Of a DNA stretch of 64,000 bases, positions 1-9,578 are shown one piece after another. The DNA is from Tamlana sp. I1. Its GTDB lineage: Bacteria; Bacteroidota; Bacteroidia; Flavobacteriales; Flavobacteriaceae. The stretch lies in NCBI RefSeq assembly GCF_015355625.1, contig NZ_JACLAF010000014.1:1-64000 (forward strand). Reading direction: 5' to 3'. A model generated the notes under the pieces. The model did no database searches, was not told the DNA's origin, and was given only the letters and a program-made list of their open reading frames with translations. Within the stretch, counting starts at the first letter, position 1. The number at the start of each line of letters is the position of its first letter. A program made the position numbers and the translations under genes.

Positions 1-1618
1 AATAGTTTTTTATGAAAAAGACTTCGACAAGCTCAGTCTGACAATCACGGATTTCATTTGTCTTTTTAGATAAATTTATAATAGGGGATATGAATTTTGA
101 ATTATTTGTAAATCCAATTAGAAACTAAGATGTCACGCAGAGCCTGTCGAAGCGTTTTTTAAAAGTATAGTTTTTTTTGTGAAAAGCCTTCGACAAGCTC
201 AGTCAGACAACTATGGTTTTCATTTGTCTTTTTTAGTTGGTTCTATATTTTTTGATAAAAAGATGTTTGTTTTGAGTGTTGCATAACGATAAATATTATT
301 CATTTAAAAGGGAAAAAAATAAATAGAGGTTTTAGAATATTAAACCATTTGTAAAGCTATTTGAGAAGTAGAATGTCACGCAGAGCCTGTCGAAGTATTT
401 TTTAAAGCATAGTTTTTTTGTGAAAAGCCTTCGACAAGCTCAGTCTGATAATCACGGATTTCATTTGTCTTTTTTTAGTTGGTTCTATGGTTTTTGATAA
501 AAAGATGTTTGTTTTGAGTGTTGCATAACGATAAATATTATTCATTTAAAAGAGAAAAAAATAAATAGAGGTTTAGAATATTAAACCATTTGTAAACCCA
601 TTTGAGAAGTAGAATGTCACGCAGAGCCTGTCGAAGCGTTTTTAAAAGCATAGTTTTTTATGAAAAAGCCTTCGACAAGCTCAGTCTGACAAAAGGAGTT
701 TCATCTGTCTTTTAGATTAATTTAAAATAGGGGATATGAATGTTGAATTATTTATAAATCCAATTAGAAACTAAAGTGTCACGCAGAGCCTGTCGAAGCG
801 TTTTTAAAGAATAGTTTTTTATGAAAAAGACTTCGACAAGCTCAGTCTGACAATCACGGATTTCATTTGTCTTTTTAGATAAATTTATAATAGGGGATAT
901 GAATTTTGAATTATTTGTAAATCCAATTAGAAACTAAGATGTCACGCAGAGCCTGTCGAAGCGTTTTTTAAAAGTATAGTTTTTTTTGTGAAAAGCCTTC
1001 GACAAGCTCAGTCAGACAACTATGGTTTTCATTTGTCTTTTTTAGTTGGTTCTATATTTTTTGATAAAAAGATGTTTGTTTTGAGTGTTGCATAACGATA
1101 AATATTATTCATTTAAAAGGGAAAAAAATAAATAGAGGTTTTAGAATATTAAACCATTTGTAAAGCTATTTGAGAAGTAGAATGTCACGCAGAGCCTGTC
1201 GAAGTATTTTTTAAAGCATAGTTTTTTTGTGAAAAGCCTTCGACAAGCTCAGTCTGATAATCACGGATTTCATTTGTCTTTTTTTAGTTGGTTCTATGGT
1301 TTTTGATAAAAAGATGTTTGTTTTGAGTGTTGCATAACGATAAATATTATTCATTTAAAAGAGAAAAAAATAAATAGAGGTTTAGAATATTAAACCATTT
1401 GTAAACCCATTTGAGAAGTAGAATGTCACGCAGAGCCTGTCGAAGCGTTTTTAAAAGCATAGTTTTTTATGAAAAAGCCTTCGACAAGCTCAGTCTGACA
1501 AAAGGAGTTTCATCTGTCTTTTAGATTAATTTAAAATAGGGGATATGAATGTTGAATTATTTATAAATCCAATTAGAAACTAAAGTGTCACGCAGAGCCT
1601 GTCGAAGCGTTTTTAAAG
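1..1618. repeat. Perfect 809-bp tandem duplication
   Basis: Bases 1-809 recur as 810-1618 with no difference found by eye. The match breaks at about 1619, where TAAAGAATAG of the first copy is replaced by TAAAGCGTAG. Each 809-bp unit holds four hairpins. Because copy one begins at the window edge, more copies may lie upstream. Identity over 809 bp implies a very recent duplication or an assembly error. Confidence 0.85.
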
Positions 1619-1770
1619 CGTAGTTTTTTTATGAATGCCTTCGATAATCTCAGTCAGATAAATGGAGTTTCATCTGTCTTTTAGATAAATTTTAAATAGA
1701 GAATAATAATATTAAATCATTTATAAGTTCGATTTGAAACTTAAATGTCTCGCTGAGCTTGTTGAAGCGT
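1..1770. repeat. Array of palindromic intergenic repeats (CTTCGACAAGCTCAG family)
   Basis: A gene-free stretch built from about ten copies of an imperfect hairpin. Its left arm begins TGTCACGCAGAGCC (131, 374, 615, 777, 940, 1183, 1424, 1586, with a decayed copy at 1746). Its right arm begins CTTCGACAAGCTCAG and ends near TGACA (22, 188, and so on). Arms are separated by ~30-35 nt, and hairpins by AT-rich spacers of two alternating types, one of about 120 bp and one of about 165 bp. No ORF of credible length is present. Similar palindromes are common between genes in Flavobacteriaceae; their mobilising enzyme is not evident here. Confidence 0.9.
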
Positions 1771-1810
1771 TTATAAAAATTATAAGAAATTAAATAAAAT
1801 TACTGCATTC

Positions 1811-2671
1811 GTGGCAAAACAAAACCCCAATCAAATTCATTTAAAAGTAAAAGATTATTCTGTTTCTAAGGAGGTTTTTGAGTTAATCCAGAATACCGAA
1901 TTTGGTTTTTTAGAAACAACGCCAAAACCAAGTTTAGATAAATTACCAGAGTATTACGAAAGCGAAGATTATATTTCGCATACCGATTCGAAACGAAATC
2001 TTTTCGAAAAAGTGTATCATTTAGTGCGAAGTATTTCGCTTAAAAGTAAATTGAATTTAATCAATTCGGTTTCATCAGAAAGTAAAGTGCTTTTGGATGT
2101 AGGTTGCGGTACAGGCGATTTTTTACAAACGGCTCAAAATAATAACTGGAAAGTTTCGGGAGTAGAGCCTAATCATGATGCGCGACAAATTGCAAATTCT
2201 AAAACAAATCAGTCTGTATTTGAAACTGAAATGCTTTCTAAGTTTGAAGCAAATCATTTTGATGTGATTACGCTTTGGCACGTTTTAGAGCATTTACCAG
2301 ATCTAGAAAATCAAATCGAAATTTATAAAAAACTCCTAAAACCGAGTGGAACTTTAATTATTGCTGTCCCTAACCATAAGAGTTACGATGCTGCTTATTA
2401 TCAAGAATTCTGGGCGGCTTATGATGTGCCAAGACATCTTTGGCATTTTAATAGTGATTCTGTTTCAAAATTGGTTGGAAAGTTTCAAATGCAGGTTGTA
2501 AAAGTAAAACCGATGTGGTTTGATGCTTTTTATGTGAGTCTGCTTTCAGAAAAATACAAATCAGGAAAAATGAATCCTTTTAAAGGTTTTTGGATTGGAT
2601 TACTGTCAAATTTAAAAGCTTTGTCTTCAAAAGAGGCTTCTTCCTTAATTTATATCGTTAAAAACGACTAA
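1811..2671 (+). CDS. Class I SAM-dependent methyltransferase
   Basis: A 286-residue Rossmann-fold methyltransferase. Motif I, LLDVGCGTGDF (residues 94-104), forms the SAM-binding loop; the acidic VEP at 118-120 fits motif II; WHVLEHLPD near 156-164 is the post-IV region typical of ubiquinone/cyclopropane-type methyltransferases. The substrate cannot be read from sequence. The start is a GTG at 1811, since no in-frame ATG occurs before residue 141 and the N-terminal region matches what is usual for this flavobacterial family. It follows the repeat array directly and no clear promoter was seen, so a start slightly upstream is possible. The 230-bp gap after it suggests that it is transcribed alone. 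Confidence 0.85.
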   Translation: MAKQNPNQIHLKVKDYSVSKEVFELIQNTEFGFLETTPKPSLDKLPEYYESEDYISHTDSKRNLFEKVYHLVRSISLKSKLNLINSVSSESKVLLDVGCGTGDFLQTAQNNNWKVSGVEPNHDARQIANSKTNQSVFETEMLSKFEANHFDVITLWHVLEHLPDLENQIEIYKKLLKPSGTLIIAVPNHKSYDAAYYQEFWAAYDVPRHLWHFNSDSVSKLVGKFQMQVVKVKPMWFDAFYVSLLSEKYKSGKMNPFKGFWIGLLSNLKALSSKEASSLIYIVKND

Positions 2672-2847
2672 AAATCATTTTAAACTATTTATTTCTGTTT
2701 CTATTTATTAAAACAATCAAATACAAGCCGAATTTTAAAAACCTGCTTAAATCGCTTTATTTTGAGTCAAAATTAATAGAGAATAATTATGATCTTTCGA
2801 TTTTTAAATAGTTTTATCTTATATGTTAAATTCAAACGAATTCAGCA

Positions 2848-2876
2848 TTTGATTTTATTTTACTTTCCTACATTTG
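2848..2876 (+). promoter_or_regulatory. Bacteroidota-type promoter for the OmpH-like gene
   Basis: TTTG (2848-2851), a 17-base spacer, then TACATTTG (2869-2876) matches the Bacteroidota consensus TTTG-N17-19-TAnnTTTG closely. It lies 30 nt before the ATG at 2907, leaving a short leader. Confidence 0.75.
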
Positions 2877-2906
2877 TCCGAACCTAAAAAAAATAATTAA
2901 TCAAAA

Positions 2907-3422
2907 ATGAAAAACATAATTTTCCTGGCAATTGTTGCCATCGCATTTACTTCTTGTCAGCAACAACAAAAAATTGGTTATATCGATAATGGTGTCGTAA
3001 TTAACGATTTTCAAGAAAAAAAGGATATCGAAGCCAAGTTTCAAGTTAAAGATGCTGCTTTTAATAAAAGAGCCGATAGTATCGGACAAGCATTTCAAAT
3101 GGAAGTTCAAGAAGCACAAAATGTAGCAAGAAAGTCTACACAAGCGAAGGCTCAAGAAATCATGGCTGGTTTGCAACAAAAACAACAAATGTTACAGCAG
3201 CAAATGCAACTTGAACAACAAGAAATAGCAAAAGAATTTCAAGTTCAAATAGATTCTACAATAGCTAAGGTGAAGGATTTTGTTAAAGATTACGGTAAGA
3301 AAAATGGCTATACGTATATTTTAGGAACTAGCGATGCGGCTTCAACGGTTCTTTACGGTAAGACTGAAAACGATTTAACAGAAACGGTTTTAGAAGCTTT
3401 AAACGCAGCTTACGAAAAGTAA
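2907..3422 (+). CDS. OmpH/Skp-family periplasmic chaperone-like lipoprotein
   Basis: 171 residues. The N-terminus is a lipoprotein signal ending in the lipobox at Cys17 (AIAFTSC). A KIGYIDNG strand follows, then a long Gln/Lys/Glu-rich helix (about 45-125) that would form the coiled-coil tentacle of Skp/OmpH trimers, and a C-terminal YILGTSDAASTVLYG strand region typical of the family. By family knowledge it would hold unfolded outer-membrane proteins in the periplasm, although lipid anchoring is a difference from E. coli Skp. It has its own promoter just upstream and a strong terminator just downstream, so it is monocistronic. Confidence 0.85.
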   Translation: MKNIIFLAIVAIAFTSCQQQQKIGYIDNGVVINDFQEKKDIEAKFQVKDAAFNKRADSIGQAFQMEVQEAQNVARKSTQAKAQEIMAGLQQKQQMLQQQMQLEQQEIAKEFQVQIDSTIAKVKDFVKDYGKKNGYTYILGTSDAASTVLYGKTENDLTETVLEALNAAYEK

Positions 3423-3450
3423 TTTTAAATACAGTTTATTTAATACAGAA

Positions 3451-3478
3451 AACCACCTCGAATACAGGTGGTTTTTTT
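3451..3478 (+). terminator. Rho-independent terminator after the OmpH-like gene
   Basis: Perfect 8-bp stem AACCACCT / AGGTGGTT with a 7-nt loop, followed by a T run, 29 bp after the stop codon. Confidence 0.85.
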
Positions 3479-3510
3479 GTGCGTGGGTTTTTCTAAACAT
3501 GAATAAATCG

Positions 3511-3575
3511 TGCTCCTCACTTCTTTGTGAAGGGAGGACAATTTCGATAAAATCGAAATTAGGAGGGTTAAAGGA
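3511..3575. repeat. Small intergenic palindromes
   Basis: Two adjacent hairpins. One is an imperfect CCTCACTTC...GTGAAGGGAGG. The other is a perfect ATTTCGAT-AAA-ATCGAAAT at 3541-3559. They lie between the OmpH-like gene and the end of holB and resemble fragments of dispersed flavobacterial intergenic repeats. No gene is seen between 3423 and 3711. Confidence 0.55.
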
Positions 3576-3711
3576 CAACAAATAGAGGTTTTTAACTTAT
3601 GAACTGCAGTGTTTTTAAAACCTGATGAGTTTGAAGAAACTAGAGTTTTAGGAATCACAAATACCCATATAAAGCATTTATAATCAATTTATTACGATTG
3701 TTTTAAAAAAC

Positions 3712-4860
3712 TTATTTCTTGTGAAGTAACCGCGTTAATTTAATAGATAAATCGGTTAAAATAATTTTCGAATTGCCGTTGCGTTCAATATGGTAAATGG
3801 CGTCTTGAAGTTCGTTGCTTATTTCCATAATATTATTTCCATGAACAAAAGGCGCGAAATTTTCAAGCTTAAATTTTTCAGTTTTAGGCTCGAAATACAC
3901 TAAATCTGTCGCGTTATAATTCAGCATTAAGGCTTGTCTGAAAAAATCCAAACAGAAATTTAAAAACTGCTTTTGTGTTTCGCGACCTGTTTTAGAGATG
4001 TCTTCGCTCCACGAAATTAAATCGTGAATGGCGGCTTTGTTTCCTTTGGCTTTAAAGGCACTTCTAATCCAAAAAATAAACCAAGTTTCAAACTGGGTGT
4101 CTTCAGAATCATGATACACCAAATCGCAGGCTTTATTATAATTTCCATTAGATTGGTGTGCAATTTTAGTAGCTATAGAAGGCTCTAAATTGTATTGTTT
4201 TATCAGGGATTCTTTAATTACGTTTTCGGCAAGTGGTGGAAAATGTAAAATTTGACAACGGGACCTGATGGTGTTTATAATTTGCTCTTCATCTTCAGCA
4301 ATTAAAAGAAAAATCGTTTTGTTTGGTGGTTCTTCAATCAGTTTTAAAAGTTTGTTGGCACAGGAGGTATTCATTTTTTCGGCCATCCAAATCAGCATCA
4401 CTTTATAGCCACCTTCGTATGCTTTTAAACTTAGTGATTTTACAACTTCCAAAGCTTCTTCAACCCCAATTTGCCCTTGTTTATTATCAACTCCAAGCAA
4501 TTTGTACCAATCAAAAAGGTTTCCGTAAGGTTGTTCTTTTAACAGTTGGCGCCATTCTTCTAAATAAAAACTAGAAACGGGTTTACTTTTCACTTTGTCG
4601 CTAGTAGTTACAGGGAATGCAAAATGCAAATCGGGATGCGACATGTTGCTAAATTTTAAATTGCAACTTTCGTTTCCGTTGTTATTTTCGCCTGCTTTAT
4701 TCGCACATAAAATATATTGGGCATAGGCCAACGCCATGGGTAAAGTGCCTGTGCCTTCGTTACCTACAAACAATTGGGCGTGTGGTATTCTACCATTATC
4801 AACGCTTTGCGTGAGGTGTTTTTTAATGTGTTCCTGGCCTAAAATTTCGGAGAATAGCAT
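3712..4860 (-). CDS. holB: DNA polymerase III delta' subunit (clamp loader)
   Basis: 382 residues, AAA+ family. The N-terminal ILGQEHIKKHL and HAQLFVG segments match clamp-loader subunits. SRC (in NTIRSRCQ, near residue 200) is the conserved motif that supplies the arginine finger to the neighbouring ATPase subunit. The P-loop is degenerate: GNEGTGTL (33-40) lacks the Lys and Ser/Thr of GxxGxGKS, so ATP binding is unlikely, as for delta' in other bacteria. Paired cysteines near 52 and 66 are what remains of the zinc-module position. It is encoded alone on the minus strand, divergent from pgk. It could be confused with DnaX, but it is shorter and lacks the ATPase motif. Confidence 0.88.
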   Translation of the reverse strand: MLFSEILGQEHIKKHLTQSVDNGRIPHAQLFVGNEGTGTLPMALAYAQYILCANKAGENNNGNESCNLKFSNMSHPDLHFAFPVTTSDKVKSKPVSSFYLEEWRQLLKEQPYGNLFDWYKLLGVDNKQGQIGVEEALEVVKSLSLKAYEGGYKVMLIWMAEKMNTSCANKLLKLIEEPPNKTIFLLIAEDEEQIINTIRSRCQILHFPPLAENVIKESLIKQYNLEPSIATKIAHQSNGNYNKACDLVYHDSEDTQFETWFIFWIRSAFKAKGNKAAIHDLISWSEDISKTGRETQKQFLNFCLDFFRQALMLNYNATDLVYFEPKTEKFKLENFAPFVHGNNIMEISNELQDAIYHIERNGNSKIILTDLSIKLTRLLHKK

Positions 4861-5171
4861 GAAACAAACCTACATAATTTTTTAGTTTTTACAGTGAGAT
4901 ATTTTTGTAAAAGTGAGGCAGTTTTGAGAGCTTCTTAAGTATTTGAATGATTTTATTACTGAATTTTGTAAAAGTTTTAAATTTTAAAATGCATTTATTT
5001 TGTAAACTAAGGACGCTTGAAAACAAGTCTTTTAGAACGTTTTTTTAAGAATTGCATATATTTTTAAAAATCTTTAAAAATTCAAACGTTTTCGTAAACA
5101 AACACATTTTTTTGCACTTCATAATTAGTTACATTTGTGCAACAATTATTTAAAAGACAAAATATAGACCT
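4861..5171. promoter_or_regulatory. Divergent intergenic region between holB and pgk
   Basis: 311 bp without a gene. For pgk, TACATTTG at 5130-5137 is a good -7 box, with TTTG at 5111-5114 as its -33 partner; the 15-nt spacer is shorter than usual. On the minus strand TAGGTTTG (4872-4865) lies only 4 bp before the holB start and has no convincing -33 partner. The rest is AT-rich with no repeat recognised. Confidence 0.5.
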
Positions 5172-6359
5172 ATGAAAACGTTGAACGATTTTAATTTCGA
5201 AGATAAAAAGGCATTAATTAGAGTGGATTTTAACGTCCCTTTAAATGAAAATTTTGAGGTAACCGATGCAACTCGTATTGTATCTGCAAAACCTACAATA
5301 ATAAAGATTTTAGAAGATGGCGGAAGTTGCATTCTTATGTCTCATTTAGGTCGTCCAAAAGGATTTCAAGAAGAATTTTCTTTAAAACATATCGCAAAAA
5401 AAGTTGAAGAAATTTTAGGAGTAGAAGTAAAATTTGTGTCAGATTGTGTTGGACCAGATGCTGAAGAAGCGGCTGCTAATTTACAACCAGGACAAGTTTT
5501 ATTATTAGAAAACTTACGTTTTTACAAAGAAGAAACTGCTGGTGATGTTGCTTTTGCTGAAAAATTATCGAAATTAGGTGATATTTATGTTAATGATGCC
5601 TTTGGTACTGCACATAGAGCGCATGCTTCTACAACAATTGTAGCGCAGTTTTTTGAAGGTAAAAAATGCTTCGGAAAATTATTAGCTCAAGAAATTGAAA
5701 GCATTCAAAAAGTAATGGAAACTGGAGAAAAACCTGTTTTAGCTATTCTTGGTGGAGCAAAAGTGTCTTCAAAAATTACCATTATTGAAAATATTCTTGA
5801 TAAAGTAGATCACCTTATTATTGGTGGTGGAATGGCCTTTACTTTTGTAAAAGCGCAAGGTGGAAAAATAGGCGATTCTATTTGTGAAGACGATAAAATG
5901 CCATTGGCTTTAGAAATTTTAGAGCAAGCAAAAGCTAAAAATGTACAGGTTCATATTCCTATTGATACCGTTGCTGCTGATGCGTTTAGTAACGATGCTA
6001 ATAAACAAACCGTAGATATTACAGCTATTCCTGATGGTTGGGAAGGTGTTGATGCTGGACCAAAATCGATCGCTTTATTTGATAAAGTTGTTAACGAATG
6101 TAAAACCATTTTATGGAACGGCCCATTAGGTGTTTTTGAAATGGAAAGTTTTGCAAATGGTACTATCGAATTAGGAAATTCTATCGCTAACGCTACTAAA
6201 AACGGCGCTTTTTCACTAGTTGGTGGCGGTGATTCGGTTGCGGCTGTTAAGCAATTTGGATTTGAAAATAAGGTGAGTTATGTAAGTACTGGAGGTGGTG
6301 CAATGCTAGAAAGTTTAGAGGGTAAAACACTCCCTGGAATTGCTGCCATACTAGAATAA
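5172..6359 (+). CDS. pgk: Phosphoglycerate kinase
   Basis: 395 residues, the usual length for bacterial PGK. It transfers phosphate from 1,3-bisphosphoglycerate to ADP in lower glycolysis, in the cytoplasm. Visible landmarks are the N-terminal substrate-binding segment RVDFNVPL (18-25), SHLGRPKG, the hinge-proximal GGAKVSSKI, and the C-terminal nucleotide-binding GGGDSVAAV loop. The start ATG at 5172 sits about 35 nt after a -7 promoter box. The lytic transglycosylase begins 79 bp downstream, with no clear terminator between. Confidence 0.98.
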   Translation: MKTLNDFNFEDKKALIRVDFNVPLNENFEVTDATRIVSAKPTIIKILEDGGSCILMSHLGRPKGFQEEFSLKHIAKKVEEILGVEVKFVSDCVGPDAEEAAANLQPGQVLLLENLRFYKEETAGDVAFAEKLSKLGDIYVNDAFGTAHRAHASTTIVAQFFEGKKCFGKLLAQEIESIQKVMETGEKPVLAILGGAKVSSKITIIENILDKVDHLIIGGGMAFTFVKAQGGKIGDSICEDDKMPLALEILEQAKAKNVQVHIPIDTVAADAFSNDANKQTVDITAIPDGWEGVDAGPKSIALFDKVVNECKTILWNGPLGVFEMESFANGTIELGNSIANATKNGAFSLVGGGDSVAAVKQFGFENKVSYVSTGGGAMLESLEGKTLPGIAAILE

Positions 6360-6438
6360 AAGCCTATAAGTTTTTAATTTAGCGTAAAATACACGAATTT
6401 TGCCATAATATCGTTCAATATTCATTGATATAGATCTT

Positions 6439-8022
6439 ATGGCATTTCGTTTTTTTATATTCTTCGTACTTCTAAATATAGGCACTGGTTTCTCTCAAGT
6501 GCAAGATTCAATTTCAGTTCAACAAATTCAGGTTAAGGAAGATTCTTTAATTATTCAGAACACAAAAATTAAAGACACCTTAATAGACGGCAAGACCCAA
6601 GTTGTTAAAACCGTTGCGGTTGATAGTTTTTCAATTAAAAGCTTAAAGGATCATGAACTGGCTGCTAAGTTTGATGCTAAATGGCATGACGAGCTTTATA
6701 ATAACACACTTTACGATTCCATGTATAAATCGGTTAAGGAGCTGGATTACGAACCTGTTGATTATCCAGAATTATCTACCGATACGCTTAAAGTACGTTT
6801 AGCCGCATTAAATGCTAAAACACCTTTTAATGTGGAATATAATCCCGCTTTGGAAAGTGTGATTAAATCCTATTTAAAAAATAGACGCAATACATTGCAG
6901 CGGCTTATTAATTTAAGTGAATTCTATTTTCCTTTATTTGAATCGGAATTGGATAAAAACGATATTCCTTTAGAAATAAAATACTTAGCTATTGTAGAAT
7001 CGGCTTTAAAGCCAAGAGCGAAATCTAGAGTAGGGGCTACAGGTTTGTGGCAATTTATGTTTACTACCGGAAAAGCCTATGGTTTAGATGTTAGTAGTTA
7101 TGTTGATGAGCGTAGCGATCCCATAAAATCTACCGTAGCTGCCGCAAAATATTTATCGAAACTCTATGCTATTTTTGGCGATTGGGATTTGGCTCTAGCG
7201 GCCTATAACTCAGGGCCTGGAAATGTAACTAAAGCGATTAGACGCTCTGGTGGATACCAAAATTATTGGAATATTCGTCCATATTTACCACGAGAAACCG
7301 CTGGGTATTTACCTGCGTTTTTGGCGAACATGTATATTTTTGAATATGCCAAAGAACATGGTTTCACAGAAGATAAGCCTGAAATAGCCTATTTTCAAAC
7401 AGACACGGTTAGAGTGAAGCACATGATTACACTCGATCAAGTTTCAGAAGTTACGGGAACTTCTATTGAAGAACTTCAGTTTTTAAATCCATCATATAAA
7501 TTAGATATTATTCCAGTTGTTAAAAATGAAAATTATGTTTTAAGGTTGCCTTTAGATGTGATTGGAAATTTTGTTAACAATGAAGATACAATCTATGCTT
7601 TCGCTAAAGCGGAATTTGACAAACGTGAAAAGCCTTTACCACAGTTTTTAAAATCGAATGATAAAATTACGTATCGCGTAAAATCTGGAGATTATCTTGG
7701 GAAAATTTCTAGAAAATACGGGGTGCGTGTTAGCGATATAAAACGATGGAACGGACTGCGAAGCAACACTATTGATGTTGGTCAGCGCTTAACCATTTAC
7801 CCTAAAAAACCTCATGTTGAAGCGGTTAAAACCAGCAGTAGTACCCAGAAAACGACTGCTATTTCTGGCGAACATATAACTTATACGGTTAAAAGTGGGG
7901 ATTCACTTTGGAGCATCTCTCAAAAATTTTCTGGAGTTTCTATTCAAAATATTAAAGATTGGAACGGTATTAGTGGGGATAAACTAAAACCAGGTTTGAA
8001 ACTTAAAATTTCCAAGGGGTAA
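6439..8022 (+). CDS. mltD: Membrane-bound lytic murein transglycosylase D-like protein with LysM domains
   Basis: 527 residues. A signal peptide (about 1-19) is followed by a variable region, an SLT/goose-lysozyme-like domain (about 140-300), a LysM-like segment near 330-375, and two clear C-terminal LysM repeats that start YRVKSGD and YTVKSGD. The catalytic glutamate is E187 in AIVESALKP, and GLWQFM and AAYNSGPGNV are the family signatures. It should cleave peptidoglycan glycan strands to 1,6-anhydro products in the periplasm. It has no lipobox cysteine, so it is probably secreted and not lipid-anchored as E. coli MltD is. The DUF4837 gene follows 18 bp later and may be cotranscribed. Confidence 0.9.
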   Translation: MAFRFFIFFVLLNIGTGFSQVQDSISVQQIQVKEDSLIIQNTKIKDTLIDGKTQVVKTVAVDSFSIKSLKDHELAAKFDAKWHDELYNNTLYDSMYKSVKELDYEPVDYPELSTDTLKVRLAALNAKTPFNVEYNPALESVIKSYLKNRRNTLQRLINLSEFYFPLFESELDKNDIPLEIKYLAIVESALKPRAKSRVGATGLWQFMFTTGKAYGLDVSSYVDERSDPIKSTVAAAKYLSKLYAIFGDWDLALAAYNSGPGNVTKAIRRSGGYQNYWNIRPYLPRETAGYLPAFLANMYIFEYAKEHGFTEDKPEIAYFQTDTVRVKHMITLDQVSEVTGTSIEELQFLNPSYKLDIIPVVKNENYVLRLPLDVIGNFVNNEDTIYAFAKAEFDKREKPLPQFLKSNDKITYRVKSGDYLGKISRKYGVRVSDIKRWNGLRSNTIDVGQRLTIYPKKPHVEAVKTSSSTQKTTAISGEHITYTVKSGDSLWSISQKFSGVSIQNIKDWNGISGDKLKPGLKLKISKG

Positions 8023-8040
8023 TTTCAAAAACTTTATAGT

Positions 8041-9024
8041 ATGATGAAAAAAATTATTTTTCCAGCATTAGTTTTATTGCTGTTAGTTGCTTGTGGTAAA
8101 AAACAAAAGTCTGATGAAGAGAAGTTTCTTCCAGATGCTTCCGGAACGATTAACAACGTGTCTGTAGTTACAGAAAACGATTTGTGGGATGGCTCGATAG
8201 GTGATGCCATTCGTGCCGTTTTAACCAAGCCTATCTATGGTTTACCTCAAGACGAACCTATGTTTAGTATTAATCAAATTCCTTCGTCGGTTTTTTCGGG
8301 ATTTGTAACAAAAAACAGAACGGTTTTAATCATAAAATTGAATCAGGAAAAAGGCATTAAATTTTTAGATAATGTCTATGCAAAACCCCAAAAGGTGATT
8401 GTTGTTTCGGGGAAAAATCGAAATGAAATTATTGAAACACTTTCTGAAAACGAATCCAAAATTATTGAAACGTTTAGGAAATCGGAGTTGGAAGAGAGAC
8501 AGCGTCAAATGGCAAAATCGCCACATACATTCAAGTCTATTAAAGAAAAGTTAGGTTTAACGTTACAATTTGCTTCCATTTACAGAAAAGCCAAAGAAAC
8601 CGATAATTTTTTCTGGTTTAGAAAAGACATCACCACAGGAACAAATAATTTAATGATTTACGAGCTGCCATTAAATGCTATAAAAAGAAATGATAGTGTG
8701 GTTAATCAAATTATAAAAATAAGAGACTCTATCGGACAAAAATACATTGAAGGTCCTTTAGAAGGCTCGTATATGGTTACAGAAGACGCTTATGCGCCCT
8801 TTATTACAGAAACCATTATAGATAACAAACCAGCCTTAGAAACCCGCGGCATTTGGGAAGTTAAAAATGCGTTTATGGGTGGCCCATTTATTAATTATGC
8901 CATTGAAGACCGTGTTAATAACCGCTGGGTGGTTATTGAAGGTTTTGCCTTTGCTCCTTCTGTAGAAAAAAGAAATTACATGCTGGAATTAGAATCGATT
9001 ATAAAATCGGTTAAAATTGATTAA
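8041..9024 (+). CDS. DUF4837 family lipoprotein
   Basis: 327 residues with a lipoprotein signal (LLLLVACG, Cys18) and a body matching DUF4837, a family found in Bacteroidota and of unknown function. A second ATG directly follows the first (8044), so the start may be one codon later. The mature protein begins with KKQKSDEEKFLPDASG and alternates strands and helices without transmembrane segments, so it is expected to face the periplasm from the inner or outer membrane. It probably shares a transcript with the upstream transglycosylase gene, a hint of a cell-wall role, but this is context only. Confidence 0.8.
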   Translation: MMKKIIFPALVLLLLVACGKKQKSDEEKFLPDASGTINNVSVVTENDLWDGSIGDAIRAVLTKPIYGLPQDEPMFSINQIPSSVFSGFVTKNRTVLIIKLNQEKGIKFLDNVYAKPQKVIVVSGKNRNEIIETLSENESKIIETFRKSELEERQRQMAKSPHTFKSIKEKLGLTLQFASIYRKAKETDNFFWFRKDITTGTNNLMIYELPLNAIKRNDSVVNQIIKIRDSIGQKYIEGPLEGSYMVTEDAYAPFITETIIDNKPALETRGIWEVKNAFMGGPFINYAIEDRVNNRWVVIEGFAFAPSVEKRNYMLELESIIKSVKID

Positions 9025-9578
9025 AAACAGCTGTTTTTTAATAGTTGTCAGTTCGAGTGATGCGACCCAAGGAGCATTGTATCGAGAACAGTTTTTCAAA
9101 TATCCCCTAGAGGGTTTTATAGGGGTGTTTTTCAAATATCGCGATAACGCTTCTCGATACAATTCCGACAAAACCCCGATATGCATCGCGGTTTCACCAG
9201 AATCACTCGAAGTGACAAAATAAAGCGCAATGTCAGTTCGAGTGATGCGACCCAAGGAGCATTGTATCGAGAACGGTTTTTGAAATATCCCCTAGAGGGG
9301 ATTATAGGGGTGTTTTTCAATTATTACGTTAAAGCTTCTCGATACAATTCCGACAAAACCCCGATATGCATCGCGGTTTCATCAAAATCACTCGAAGTGA
9401 CAAAAGTAAGCACGATGTCAGTTCGAGTGATGTGACCTTAGGAGCATTGTATCGAGAACAGTTTTTGCAATAACCTCAAGAGTGGATTATAGGGGTGTTT
9501 TTCAATTATTACGTTAAAGCTTCTCGATACAATTCTGAAGAAAAATCAGAATCACTCGAAGTGACAAAAGAAGCACGA

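Noticed and set aside
9021-9041. Terminator after the DUF4837 gene (TTAAAAACAGCTGTTTTTTA)
   Set aside because: It is a short AT palindrome without room for a loop unless only a weak stem forms, so I do not call it a terminator.
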